64,000 nucleotides of DNA, taken from positions 186,001 to 250,000 of the forward strand of contig NZ_JAAQOM010000013.1 of the NCBI RefSeq assembly GCF_011682055.1, read 5' to 3'. Source of the stretch: Telluria antibiotica (GTDB lineage: Bacteria; Pseudomonadota; Gammaproteobacteria; Burkholderiales; Burkholderiaceae_D). This document shows positions 49,848 to 59,335 of this stretch, piece by piece; positions within the stretch are counted from its first letter, which is position 1, and each line of letters starts with the position of its first letter. The position numbers and the translations under genes are program-made. The notes beneath the pieces are model-generated. The model ran no database searches. It saw only the letters and a program-made list of their open reading frames with translations, and was not told the origin of the DNA.

Positions 49848-50717
49848 ATGAGAACGATGCTTATGACAGTATTCGGCTGCGCTATTTTCGGTGGCTCGAC
49901 ATTGCTTGACCGCGCAACCGCGCACGGCAACGCCGAGAAGACTGTCGCTTTCTATTATGGGCCCACTCCTCCACTCGAGGACATGGTAGGCATAGACATG
50001 GTCATTCTAGAGCCGGATCACGTCGCCCGACCAGAAGTGGCACTTCAGCTCGCGGCGAAACGTCGCCAGGCTCTGTTTGCGTACGTTTCGATCGGCGAGA
50101 TTAACGTAACTCGAAACTATTTCGCCCAGGTCCCGCGGCAGACTCTACGCACCGAAAACAAGAACTGGGGCTCCTGGATAGTCGATCAAACCTCGCCATT
50201 GTGGAGAGAGTTTCTTCTGACCTCGATCATCGAACCGCTATGGCGCCAAGGCTGGCGTGGATTCTTCCTTGACACGTTGGATTCCTATCAACTCTTCGCG
50301 AAAACAGATTTGGAGCGCGAACGTCAGCGTCAAGCGCTTGTCGAAACCATTAAATACCTGAAAGCGCGGCATCCGGACGCAAATCTGATATTCAACAGAG
50401 GATTTGAGTTACTTCCCGACGTATCCCAATTCGTCCACGCAGTTGCCGCCGAGTCCCTGTACCGCGGTTATGACGCTGTGAAAGGACAATATGGCCAGGT
50501 CACACCGTCCGACAGAGCCTGGTTGACCGCGCAACTCGCAAACGCGCGGGACCGATACGGCCTGCCAGCGATTGCGATTGATTATGTAAGCCCCACAGGT
50601 CCTGACACTTGTGCAGAGACGATGAATACGGCCTCGCTAATCCGCGCGGCCGGCTTTATCCCTTGGGTGACGGATGTAACGCTCAATTCGCTTGTCCAAC
50701 TGCGTTGCCCGTCATGA
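49848..50717 (+). CDS. Stand-alone PelA-hydrolase-like protein (GH114-type glycosidase)
   Basis: The ATG at 49848 has GGGAGGGC seven bases upstream; the product is 289 aa with a signal peptide ending near RATAHG. It matches only the N-terminal hydrolase half of PelA: VAFYYGPTPPLEDM, VILEPDHV, FAYVSIGEIN, GFFLDTLDSY, LIFNRGFELLP and AVAAESLYRGY, where the Glu is the likely catalytic acid. It would cleave alpha-1,4-galactosaminoglycan (Pel) in the periplasm. The deacetylase half of PelA is absent. Its stop overlaps the pelB start by 4 bases, so it is the first gene of the operon. Confidence 0.88.
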   Translation: MRTMLMTVFGCAIFGGSTLLDRATAHGNAEKTVAFYYGPTPPLEDMVGIDMVILEPDHVARPEVALQLAAKRRQALFAYVSIGEINVTRNYFAQVPRQTLRTENKNWGSWIVDQTSPLWREFLLTSIIEPLWRQGWRGFFLDTLDSYQLFAKTDLERERQRQALVETIKYLKARHPDANLIFNRGFELLPDVSQFVHAVAAESLYRGYDAVKGQYGQVTPSDRAWLTAQLANARDRYGLPAIAIDYVSPTGPDTCAETMNTASLIRAAGFIPWVTDVTLNSLVQLRCPS

Positions 50718-53700
50718 AAAACGGTTTGCAATTTAACGGGCCGGAACGTCGGCGACCTGAGTGGCACTCGTACGAGGCTCCATATCAACGCAGTCGCCTG
50801 GTGACGTCCTGGACGGTCGGCGGGCTCGGTACGTCGCTTGCAGTGATCCTCGCCCTCGCCTTTCCACGACAGTCCATCGAAACGCGGCTGGCACAGAGCT
50901 ACAAGAACAAGAAACCCGACCAGCTCACCGTTGGCTACCTTGAGGCGTTCCTGCGCACCAATCCACGGTCCGGGCATCTCCGGCTGAAACTGGCGCGCGA
51001 GCTCATTCGTCTGGGGTCTGTTGTTCAGGCCCGGACCATCATTGCACCGCTGCTCGATTCGAGGGATCCGGCATTGCGTTCCGAGTCCTTGTGGATCGAT
51101 GTCGAGATACTCGAGCAAGAAATGTTTGCAGCAGCGGACTCCCCAGTCGTCTGGAGTGCCCGGTCCGAGGCGCTGAAAGGGCGCATCGATGCCCTTGTTG
51201 AAGACGCACAGGAACCAGATCATCTCATGCGCCTTCTTTCCAAGACCCGCAGCCTTCGGTTCGAGGAACAGGAATTTGCCGTGCTCACGCGTATGGCGAC
51301 CCTCCTCCGGGGAATCAGCGCTGCCCAGTATGTGGAAGCGGCCCACATTGCAGTCGAACTTCAAAAGCCGCGTGCCGCCGCCGTCCTCTACTTTCGCGCA
51401 ATGGGCGTGAGCGACACGACCGAAGAGCGCCGCGAAAACTTCTTGCAGGGTTTGTTTGCACTTCGCAGCGGCGGGCTACTCGACGAAGTGATCCCGGCCG
51501 CAGACAACCACATAGGCCAGTTGGCGAACGACAGCACGACCCTGCTTCGGCTGATCGAGCTGGCCCGCTCAGTCAATCGGCCAGACGCGGCGCAACGTTA
51601 CGCGCTTGACCTGGTTCGAGCAAACAGGCTGTCAGAAAACCATGGAGACGCCGACCGTCATATCACCGGGGCTCGACCACAACCTGGTGCCTTCATCGCT
51701 CGAGCCGCATGGACACTCGCTTCGGCATCCCCACGCATTTTCCGTGTCGGCGGGAAGGACGAGCCCGGGATCGTGAATTTGCCGTTCGACGAACAGGCAT
51801 ATGAGACTGCGTTCAGCACTTTCCTCGCAAACAGGGACATCTCCGATGCACGCCTGCTCGCCGAATCGGCGGTACGGCAGCGCCCGGACGACATGAAGTG
51901 GCGTAAACGTCTTGCCCAGACCAGCGAATGGAACAGTATGCAGCGCGCGTCACTTTCCCATTGGCTCGCTTACGCGCGGCGCAGCGGCGATCCCGAGGGA
52001 TGGTCCAGTGTTTTGCGTCTGGCCGAATACCTGCATGAGCGTGCGGCATTCGAGGAAGCTCTGACGCACAAGATCGCAAGCGACCCTGGCAATCCCGATG
52101 CACTCCAGTCCCTTGCGAGACTCAAGGCGGCGGCAGGCGACGCGAAAGGCGCGATATCCCTTCTACGCACTGCGGCATCGGGCAAGGTGGACAAGAACAC
52201 CCTCAAGAACATCCTCGAGACCATGGCAGCGGTCGCAGAACGGTCCAAGCGCCAGGATGACCTCCTCTATGCGCTGCGACGGATGCAGAGCGAGCTTGGC
52301 CAGGACAGCGGACGCGCTCTACGCATTGCCTCGACGCTTTACCAGCGTGGAGACAACATGGGTGCGCTCGCTGCGATGGACGCGGCCAGTAGCGCTGCCC
52401 GGGCAGATGACACCGAATTCTGGCGCACCTATGGCCAGGTCGCGATCCTGGCCGGATCCAACGATCTCGCGGTCCGCGCATATGCGCAAATCATACAGAG
52501 AGACGCCTGGAGCGAGTCCGATATCACCGCATTGCAGGAAGTACTCCAGAAGGAAAATCCGCTGGCTGCATCGCGTGTAGCGATGTTCGGATTCGAAAAG
52601 ACCGGTAACAAGAGACTCGCCTTCGATGCGCTTGCGCTGATGGCGCGGGCCGGGGATACAGGAGGCGCCATCGAGTTCCTCGAAGCGATGCCGGCTGAGC
52701 GCATCGAGACACTCAGGGCAGACCCTGCCTTCCTTTCCCTCGAGGCATTCGTGCAGCAAGCTGCCGGGCGCACCGAGCAAGCCAACGGCACGATCAGGCG
52801 GGCGCACGTACTCCGTCCGAATGATCCTGATCTCCGCTCTGCGCTCATGTGGTCCCTGATCGCGTTGCACGACATGACAGCATTGCGGCGATCCATGCAG
52901 GCGTGGGCGCATGACGCAGAAGACCAACAACAGCTATGGGGTCCCTTCGCCGCTGCCTGCATGACTTTGAACCGGCCGACGGACGCTCTGCACTGGTTTA
53001 GAAAGCGCGGCTTCCCTCGCAACGATTACCTCTGGCTGATGAGCTACGCCGACGCGCTCGACGCCGTCGGCCAGTCGGATCTTGCCTGGCGCATTCGCCG
53101 GCGCGCGTGGACAGGACTTCGGGACCCGAGAACCCTGGCCAAAGGGGATCCGGACCAGCTGGCGCAGATGCGCAACCGGATCGCTCTGTTGGCGCCATTG
53201 TTCATGAACGCGGACGACGCGCTACGTGTCGTACAAGCCCTCCTACGCGTCGACGTAAAAAACCTGGACGCTCCCCTCAAGCTGCCTGACGCTCCCAAAA
53301 GCGGGGCGGATCTGATCCGACAGGTTTCTGCCATCAACGGCGCGGACACCCGCAGCGCAGAAGCCAATCGTGACCGGTCTGCCAGTCCGTCCGCCCTGTT
53401 CGCCGCTCCGGCGGCCCGCAAGCAGCGCGAGGACGAAACCCTTGGCGCTGGCGCGCGTGAGGTCGCATTGGCATGGGCGATGAGCCACGAGGCCAATGAC
53501 CTCGCAAGGGCATGGCTGGCGACACGCTACTCGAGCCAGATCGCGAAACCGTTATGGGCCGAATTCTCGCTGGTACTCCAGTCCAATGACAAGGTCGCAC
53601 TCGCAAACCTTCTCGACACGTCACCGGACTGGCTGCCCACGCTGGACAGAATCGAAGCCGAGCAAAGGCTGGACCGGCTGCCGTCTGCACAATCCACGGC

Positions 53701-54694
53701 CTTCAACGCGCTTGAGCAGCTTCCCGACAGCGACGCTCTGCACACACGATTTACGGACCTGGTCAGCACACAGGCGCCCGCACTGGGAGCTGAGCTTCGC
53801 AGTTTCCGACAGTCGCCACTGCGTGGAACGGTTCGGTCGCTCCGTGCTGGCGCGCGGGCGGGAGGTAACGTTGACGTCTTTGCGGAGAGTGTCGAGAGCA
53901 TGTACTCGACCGAAGATCCGACGCAACTGTCACATGCCCTTCCCCGCGACACCATGTTGTGGCTGTTGGCGCGACACACAACCTACACCGGGTATGTCAT
54001 GGCTGGGCTCATGTACCGGAAGGCCGGCGTGCACTCGACCGGGGCGCGGATCGAATGGCAGGAGGAGATCGTACGTGGCACCACCATCGTTGCGACCGCT
54101 GGTTGGCACATGCCGGCCATCGAATCCGTCCTGCTCCGCGTTGGCGGCCAGCGCACCGGCGCACAAGTCAATCTTACCCAGCAATTTGCGCGCACCGAAT
54201 ACGCCCGCCTGACCGTTGGCTGGCAACGGTATGCCTCGCTGGCCGGCACGGCGCTCGGGCATGGGACCAACTACACTCTCGAGGCAGGGTCCAGCCTTCG
54301 TACCGATTACCCCAACATCCTGATCCGTGCTTATGCCTCGGGGATTTCCACATCGTCGAATGGCAGGACGGACGCACAGATCGGTCGCTACCTCCCGCCG
54401 GGAGCAGCTCCGGGCTCGATTCCCATTGTCCCGGACGGCGACACGGTTTTCGGCGTGAGCCTAGGCATCGGCAACAGCATCGATGGCACCTACTCACGCG
54501 CATTCCGACCATTCGCGGAACTGGGAGTGACTTCCAGCCGCATGGCCGGCACCGGCTTCAACGGCATGATCGGTGCCGTCGGCAGTGTCTTCGGTAGCGA
54601 CATGCTGCGCGTACGCGTGCAACGCATCTCGGGCACAACCTTCAACCCCAGTGGATTTCGGCAAATAGGAGTCGATTACAAATGGTACTTCTGA
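50714..54694 (+). CDS. pelB: Pel polysaccharide outer-membrane export protein PelB
   Basis: From the ATG at 50714 the protein is 1326 aa. It has an N-terminal inner-membrane anchor (TSWTVGGLGTSLAVILALAF), about 900 residues of TPR repeats, and a C-terminal 16-strand type beta-barrel (from about residue 1060; typical strands EYARLTVGWQRYASL, NILIRAYASG) ending in VDYKWYF. PelB is the porin through which Pel leaves the cell; its TPRs hold PelA in the periplasm. It overlaps pelC by 13 bp. Length is close to that of the Pseudomonas protein (about 1190 aa). Confidence 0.93.
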   Translation: MKNGLQFNGPERRRPEWHSYEAPYQRSRLVTSWTVGGLGTSLAVILALAFPRQSIETRLAQSYKNKKPDQLTVGYLEAFLRTNPRSGHLRLKLARELIRLGSVVQARTIIAPLLDSRDPALRSESLWIDVEILEQEMFAAADSPVVWSARSEALKGRIDALVEDAQEPDHLMRLLSKTRSLRFEEQEFAVLTRMATLLRGISAAQYVEAAHIAVELQKPRAAAVLYFRAMGVSDTTEERRENFLQGLFALRSGGLLDEVIPAADNHIGQLANDSTTLLRLIELARSVNRPDAAQRYALDLVRANRLSENHGDADRHITGARPQPGAFIARAAWTLASASPRIFRVGGKDEPGIVNLPFDEQAYETAFSTFLANRDISDARLLAESAVRQRPDDMKWRKRLAQTSEWNSMQRASLSHWLAYARRSGDPEGWSSVLRLAEYLHERAAFEEALTHKIASDPGNPDALQSLARLKAAAGDAKGAISLLRTAASGKVDKNTLKNILETMAAVAERSKRQDDLLYALRRMQSELGQDSGRALRIASTLYQRGDNMGALAAMDAASSAARADDTEFWRTYGQVAILAGSNDLAVRAYAQIIQRDAWSESDITALQEVLQKENPLAASRVAMFGFEKTGNKRLAFDALALMARAGDTGGAIEFLEAMPAERIETLRADPAFLSLEAFVQQAAGRTEQANGTIRRAHVLRPNDPDLRSALMWSLIALHDMTALRRSMQAWAHDAEDQQQLWGPFAAACMTLNRPTDALHWFRKRGFPRNDYLWLMSYADALDAVGQSDLAWRIRRRAWTGLRDPRTLAKGDPDQLAQMRNRIALLAPLFMNADDALRVVQALLRVDVKNLDAPLKLPDAPKSGADLIRQVSAINGADTRSAEANRDRSASPSALFAAPAARKQREDETLGAGAREVALAWAMSHEANDLARAWLATRYSSQIAKPLWAEFSLVLQSNDKVALANLLDTSPDWLPTLDRIEAEQRLDRLPSAQSTAFNALEQLPDSDALHTRFTDLVSTQAPALGAELRSFRQSPLRGTVRSLRAGARAGGNVDVFAESVESMYSTEDPTQLSHALPRDTMLWLLARHTTYTGYVMAGLMYRKAGVHSTGARIEWQEEIVRGTTIVATAGWHMPAIESVLLRVGGQRTGAQVNLTQQFARTEYARLTVGWQRYASLAGTALGHGTNYTLEAGSSLRTDYPNILIRAYASGISTSSNGRTDAQIGRYLPPGAAPGSIPIVPDGDTVFGVSLGIGNSIDGTYSRAFRPFAELGVTSSRMAGTGFNGMIGAVGSVFGSDMLRVRVQRISGTTFNPSGFRQIGVDYKWYF

Positions 54695-55224
54695 CCCGGT
54701 GGATGACGCCCGCCCTACTTTTGACTGCGTCCATGTTAGCTGCCAGTTGCTCGACGGTGGAGGTAGCCCCTGCGCCGGCCTTCGATGCCGGTGCCCGATG
54801 GGGATTACTTCCCTTCATCAACAACACCGAGACTCCGCAGGCAGGGCTTCGCGAAGAGTCCATCGTCGTGTCGCTACTGCGCACCAGCAGCCCCGTGGAC
54901 CTCGAGCACTACCCGCACGAACTCAATGACGAGACATTGTTCGAGCCGGCTGACCGCAAGGGCCGCCAGGCTGCGCTCGACTGGGCAAGCAGCAAAGGTG
55001 TGCGCTACGCAGTAACCGGGAGCGTGGACGAGTGGCGTTACAAGGTCGGCGTCGATGGCGAACCTGCCGTTGGCATCACCGTGGAGGTTGTCGACATCCG
55101 CGATGGCAAGGTCATCTGGACTGCTGTTGGAAGCGGCACCGGATGGAGCCGGGAGGCGCTCACCGGGGTTGCCCAGAAGCTGACCCGCAAACTGATCGTC
55201 CCGATCGCCAACGCCAAGCTGTGA
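54682..55224 (+). CDS. pelC: Pel export lipoprotein PelC
   Basis: The 180-aa lipoprotein has a signal peptide with lipobox LAASC (Cys23). The mature domain has the PelC pattern: WGLLPFINNTETPQAG, the AALDWASSKGVRYAVTGSV stretch and a terminal helix. PelC forms a dodecameric ring on the inner face of the outer membrane below PelB. The start lies within the last codons of pelB; an in-frame ATG at 54703 is an alternative. Confidence 0.92.
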   Translation: MVLLTRWMTPALLLTASMLAASCSTVEVAPAPAFDAGARWGLLPFINNTETPQAGLREESIVVSLLRTSSPVDLEHYPHELNDETLFEPADRKGRQAALDWASSKGVRYAVTGSVDEWRYKVGVDGEPAVGITVEVVDIRDGKVIWTAVGSGTGWSREALTGVAQKLTRKLIVPIANAKL

Positions 55225-55227
55225 ACC

Positions 55228-56643
55228 ATGCGCGACCACGACCAACCCCTCATCGAGGATCCGCCGGCGCGGCAACCCTTGTTGCGCCGGGCCTTCCCGG
55301 ATACCAGGAAGGATCCTGTTGCCGAACCTGCGGTGTGGATCGGGCGGGCCATCGAATCCACACTGATGTGCCTTGCCGGGGTCGCCTTGAATGGATGGAT
55401 CAACCCGGCTGACCCATTGGGCGTGCATGCGCAGTTTCCCTGGCTATGGACCATTCCCGTGCTTGTTGCGATGCGCTACGGCACCTCGATTGCCATCCTG
55501 GCGAGCATGGTCTTCCTCGCCACCTGGCTCGCCCTGCGTGCATTGCATCCGTCTGTTGACTTGACAGGCGGGGTGCGTGCCGAACGATTTCCGCACGCCT
55601 TTTTTGTCGGCGGAACGATATGGACTCTGATCTGCGGCCAGTTCTCCGATGTCTGGAGTGACCGACACCGGCGCGTATTGGCAGCAAACCTGTATTTCAA
55701 AGAGCGCCTGCAGATCGTCACGCGCAACCACTTTCTGCTGCGTCTGTCGCATGAGCGGCTCGAGCGCGACATGCTCTCCAAAACGCTGACGCTGAGAGAA
55801 ACCCTGCAGCGCTTACGCGCAATCACGCAGAAAGAGCACAGGAGTGGCAACACACTCCCCGGGATCGATGACTTCCTGCGTGTGGTAGCCCAAGGATGTC
55901 AGTTCGAAGCGGCCGCTGTCCATCGGATCATCCATGACGGCTGGGTTGAGGCGACGCCGCATGCCTATCTCGGGCCGAAGGCCACCCTTGACGTGAATGA
56001 TCCCATGGTGCGGCAGTGCATGAGCGTGCGCAAGCTCTCGCACTTGCGCAACATCGACGCGTCCGAGCAGACATCGCGTTACGTCGCATGCGCCCCGTTG
56101 CAGTCCTCCTCAGGGCAACTCCTGGGGGTGCTGGCAGTGTCAAAGATGCCGTTCATTGCATTGAACACGGGAAATCTCCAGCTGATGACGGTCCTGGCCG
56201 GCTACTACGCCGACGGTGTCGAACACGAGCATGCTGCCGCCGCCATCGTGACGCGGTTCCCGGACATCCCTAACGAATTCGCCCTCGAGCTGGTGCGCCT
56301 GTGCCGGACCCGGCGCGATGCGGGCATCGCGAGTTCCATGGTTGCGCACGTGTTCGACGATACCGAGCAGGGCCAGGCGCTATTCGAGCAAGTGCGAAGC
56401 TTGCGACGCAGTATCGACATGCAATGGGCTTTCAGCGACCAGCACCACAGGCTGGCGATCACACTTCTACCCATGACCGGGATCGAAGCAGTCCAGGGCT
56501 ACATCCTGCGCATCGAGTCGGCCCTGAAACGATACCCGGGCACGCAGACGCCTTCGGCCCATATAGGCACGCATACCGTGCAGTTGGGACGACTTTCATC
56601 TGGCGATACGCTTGCCCGACTCCTGGAAAAGTGCCATGAATAA
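55228..56643 (+). CDS. pelD: c-di-GMP receptor PelD
   Basis: The 471-aa inner-membrane protein has about four N-terminal helices, a coiled linker (LRLSHERLERDMLSKTLTLRE), a GAF domain (about 200-345) and a degenerate GGDEF domain (346-471) whose GGDEF motif is replaced by RLSSGDT. PelD binds c-di-GMP through an RxxD-type inhibitory site and switches Pel synthesis on. Candidate site residues lie in RLCRTRRDAG and RRSID; I cannot fix them without alignment. It overlaps pelE by 8 bp. Confidence 0.92.
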   Translation: MRDHDQPLIEDPPARQPLLRRAFPDTRKDPVAEPAVWIGRAIESTLMCLAGVALNGWINPADPLGVHAQFPWLWTIPVLVAMRYGTSIAILASMVFLATWLALRALHPSVDLTGGVRAERFPHAFFVGGTIWTLICGQFSDVWSDRHRRVLAANLYFKERLQIVTRNHFLLRLSHERLERDMLSKTLTLRETLQRLRAITQKEHRSGNTLPGIDDFLRVVAQGCQFEAAAVHRIIHDGWVEATPHAYLGPKATLDVNDPMVRQCMSVRKLSHLRNIDASEQTSRYVACAPLQSSSGQLLGVLAVSKMPFIALNTGNLQLMTVLAGYYADGVEHEHAAAAIVTRFPDIPNEFALELVRLCRTRRDAGIASSMVAHVFDDTEQGQALFEQVRSLRRSIDMQWAFSDQHHRLAITLLPMTGIEAVQGYILRIESALKRYPGTQTPSAHIGTHTVQLGRLSSGDTLARLLEKCHE

Positions 56644-57751
56644 GCTCTACACGATCCTGGGTATCGCGGGCCAGTTCGCCGCACTCCTCTACGTTGCCGA
56701 CATGGAGGCGAAAGCCACTCACGCCCTTGTGTTCCTCGCCCTGCAGGGCGGCGCCAGCGCACTGCTGGCGCTCGGGTCTTATAAGCAAATTCATGCTGGC
56801 AAATCAGCGCGCCCATCGCACGAACTTGTGTATCTGTTCGCACTGAACATGACCATGCCGGTCGCCGGCCTGGCGAGTCTCGCACTCGGCCAGTACCTCG
56901 CCAAACGATTTACGCTTACACGTCATGATGACAACATTACTACGCTCGACGAGCCGTGTTTCACGCTTCATAGAGGCCGTGAAGGCTACTCATTCCGAGG
57001 AGGCGAGGTGCGGGCGCGCCTACTCAACAAGGATACGCCGACCAACCAGAAAATGGGTGCTCTCGCCTCGATCCAGGAGACGCCGGCACGAGTGACGCGG
57101 GACATCCTGCACAGCCTTCTGACCGATTCGTGTGACGACATACGGCTGCTTGCCTACGGCATTCTCGACGGCAAAGAGAAAGAGGTCACGCGCCGCATCC
57201 TCAAGTTGGAAAAGAGGCTTGCCAGGTGCGGACGGAGTGAGGCGAAGGAAGTACACCACCAGTTGACCGAGCTGTACTGGGAATTGATCTATCAGTCACT
57301 GGTACAAGGCGACCTGCTTGTCCACTCCGCGGAGCAGATGCGCACGCATGCCCGACTGGTACTGGAACATGGCGACGACGCCAGTATCTGGTTCCTCCTT
57401 ACCCGGCTCGAACTGGCGATGAATAATCCGGACGCAGCGCAGTTGGCCTTTGACCATGCCTGCCGATGCAGCTGCGCACCCGAGCGCCTGCTGCCGTATC
57501 TCGCAGAGCTCAGGTATCTACAACGGCGCCACCTCGACGTGCGTGCAACCCTTCTCCGCCTTGCCGGGATGGGCGTTCCCTCCCTCGAGCCTGCGATGCG
57601 TTACTGGCTGGGGGGCGCGACCGCCCCCGACACCGACACCGGGGATCTGGCCGGCGTTGACGCCATCCTGCCAGCGCGCGGGCGCTCCGAAGTGAGCACA
57701 CAACCGGATGCCCCCGCTGCAGCACGAGCGTATCGGCAGGAGCTCCAATGA
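56636..57751 (+). CDS. pelE: Pel synthesis membrane/TPR protein PelE
   Basis: From the ATG at 56636 the protein is 371 aa: two N-terminal membrane helices (LYTILGIAGQFAALLYVADM, HALVFLALQGGASALLAL) plus a third hydrophobic segment (LNMTMPVAGLASLALG), then a cytoplasmic TPR-like helical domain. PelE forms the inner-membrane synthase complex with PelD, PelF and PelG. Overlaps both neighbours (8 and 4 bases). Confidence 0.9.
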   Translation: MNKLYTILGIAGQFAALLYVADMEAKATHALVFLALQGGASALLALGSYKQIHAGKSARPSHELVYLFALNMTMPVAGLASLALGQYLAKRFTLTRHDDNITTLDEPCFTLHRGREGYSFRGGEVRARLLNKDTPTNQKMGALASIQETPARVTRDILHSLLTDSCDDIRLLAYGILDGKEKEVTRRILKLEKRLARCGRSEAKEVHHQLTELYWELIYQSLVQGDLLVHSAEQMRTHARLVLEHGDDASIWFLLTRLELAMNNPDAAQLAFDHACRCSCAPERLLPYLAELRYLQRRHLDVRATLLRLAGMGVPSLEPAMRYWLGGATAPDTDTGDLAGVDAILPARGRSEVSTQPDAPAAARAYRQELQ

Positions 57752-59331
57752 GCCAGCAGCCACACACCAGCAAGCGCGCGACACAGACGTGTGACGTCAT
57801 GCTTCTTCTCGAGGGCACCTTCCCTTACGTGAGCGGCGGCGTATCCAGCTGGGTCAACCAGATCATCCGCGGCTTTCCTGACTTGTCCTTCGGGATTTGC
57901 TTCATCGGCGCCCGGTCGGATGACTACGGCGAGCCCAAGTATGCGCTGCCCGAAAATGTCGTTCATATGGAACGGCACTTCATGCTCGAGGAGCACGATC
58001 TGCCCCCAAAGCGGCGTAGCAAGGGAAACCAGAAGGCATTCACTACAGTGCGTACGTTCCACGAGTCACTGCGATCGGGAGCGTCCGTGACCACCCTGAA
58101 CGCTTTTATGAACGAAATCGTGCCCCAGCTCCCCGAGGGCAGGCACCTCGACGCGTCGGAATTCTTGTACAGCAAACAGGCGTGGGAATGCATCGCCGAG
58201 GAGTACGAACGCCACTGCACCGACCCATCCTTCATCGACTATTTCTGGACGGTGCGCATGATGCACATGCCCGTCTGGAAGTTGCAACAAATTGCGCAGG
58301 ACCTTCCGCCGACGCGCTGCTACCACTCGGTCTCCACCGGATACGCGGGTTTTCTTGGAGCCCTCCTCAAGCACCAGACCGGCCGCCCCCTGACCCTGTC
58401 GGAACACGGCATCTATACGAAAGAGCGGAGGATCGATCTGTTCCAGAGCACGTGGATCCACGATAGCCGCGGTGTCTTCGAGAAGGACGCGACCCAGGCT
58501 CCGTACTTGCGTGAACTGTGGATCCGGTTTTTCGAAGCGCTCGGCAAGATCTGCTACGAAGCGTCGGACCACATCGTGGCGCTTTACGAAGCGAACAGGC
58601 TGCGCCAGGTTGCCGACGGCGCGCCAGCGGAGCGGACCTTGAACATCGCCAACGGCATCGACCTGCGACGGATCGAAAAACTGCGCGCTTTACGGCCGCC
58701 GTCGCCGCCGCCGGTACTGTGCCTGATCGGGCGAGTCGTCCCGATCAAGGACATCAAGACATTCATTCGCGCCATGCGCACCGTGGTCAACCAGCTGCCT
58801 GACGCGCAGGGATGGATCGCCGGCCCGGAAGATGAGGATCCTGCCTACGCGGCCGAATGCCGAAGCATCGCCGCCAACCTGGGCCTCACCGAGAATGTCA
58901 AATTCCTGGGCTTCCAGAATATTGCGGACATCCTTCCAAAAGTCGGCCTCATCGTCCTGTCCTCGATCAGTGAAGCGCTTCCCCTTGTATTGCTGGAAGG
59001 TTTTGCTGCAGGGGTGCCCTGCGTGGCCACGGACGTCGGCTCCTGTCGTCAACTGGTCTACGGACTGGACGAGAAAGACAAAGCACTCGGGGCGGCCGGA
59101 GAAGTCGTCGGCATCGCCGAGCCAGAAGAATTTGCGCATGCAGCCATTCGCCTGCTGTGTGACAAGGCGCGCTGGCACGCGTCCCAGGCAGCGGCAATCG
59201 CACGTGTCGAGCGCTACTACACGCACGACATCATGTTCGGGAAGTACCGTGCAATCTACAACTTGATGCTCACGCACCCGCCTGCTGCGGTCGCGCCCAC
59301 GCGCCGCGGGTGTCCGCATTCGAACGGGTGA
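57748..59331 (+). CDS. pelF: Pel glycosyltransferase PelF
   Basis: The 527-aa cytosolic GT4-type enzyme has the N-terminal signature MLLLEGTFPYVSGGVSSWV, a nucleotide-binding mid-region (LCLIGRVVPIKDIKTFIRAM) and the EX7E motif (SISEALPLVLLEGFAAGVP). PelF polymerises UDP-GalNAc into Pel. It overlaps pelE by 4 bp and is followed by pelG after 4 bp. Confidence 0.96.
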   Translation: MSQQPHTSKRATQTCDVMLLLEGTFPYVSGGVSSWVNQIIRGFPDLSFGICFIGARSDDYGEPKYALPENVVHMERHFMLEEHDLPPKRRSKGNQKAFTTVRTFHESLRSGASVTTLNAFMNEIVPQLPEGRHLDASEFLYSKQAWECIAEEYERHCTDPSFIDYFWTVRMMHMPVWKLQQIAQDLPPTRCYHSVSTGYAGFLGALLKHQTGRPLTLSEHGIYTKERRIDLFQSTWIHDSRGVFEKDATQAPYLRELWIRFFEALGKICYEASDHIVALYEANRLRQVADGAPAERTLNIANGIDLRRIEKLRALRPPSPPPVLCLIGRVVPIKDIKTFIRAMRTVVNQLPDAQGWIAGPEDEDPAYAAECRSIAANLGLTENVKFLGFQNIADILPKVGLIVLSSISEALPLVLLEGFAAGVPCVATDVGSCRQLVYGLDEKDKALGAAGEVVGIAEPEEFAHAAIRLLCDKARWHASQAAAIARVERYYTHDIMFGKYRAIYNLMLTHPPAAVAPTRRGCPHSNG

Positions 59332-59335
59332 TGTG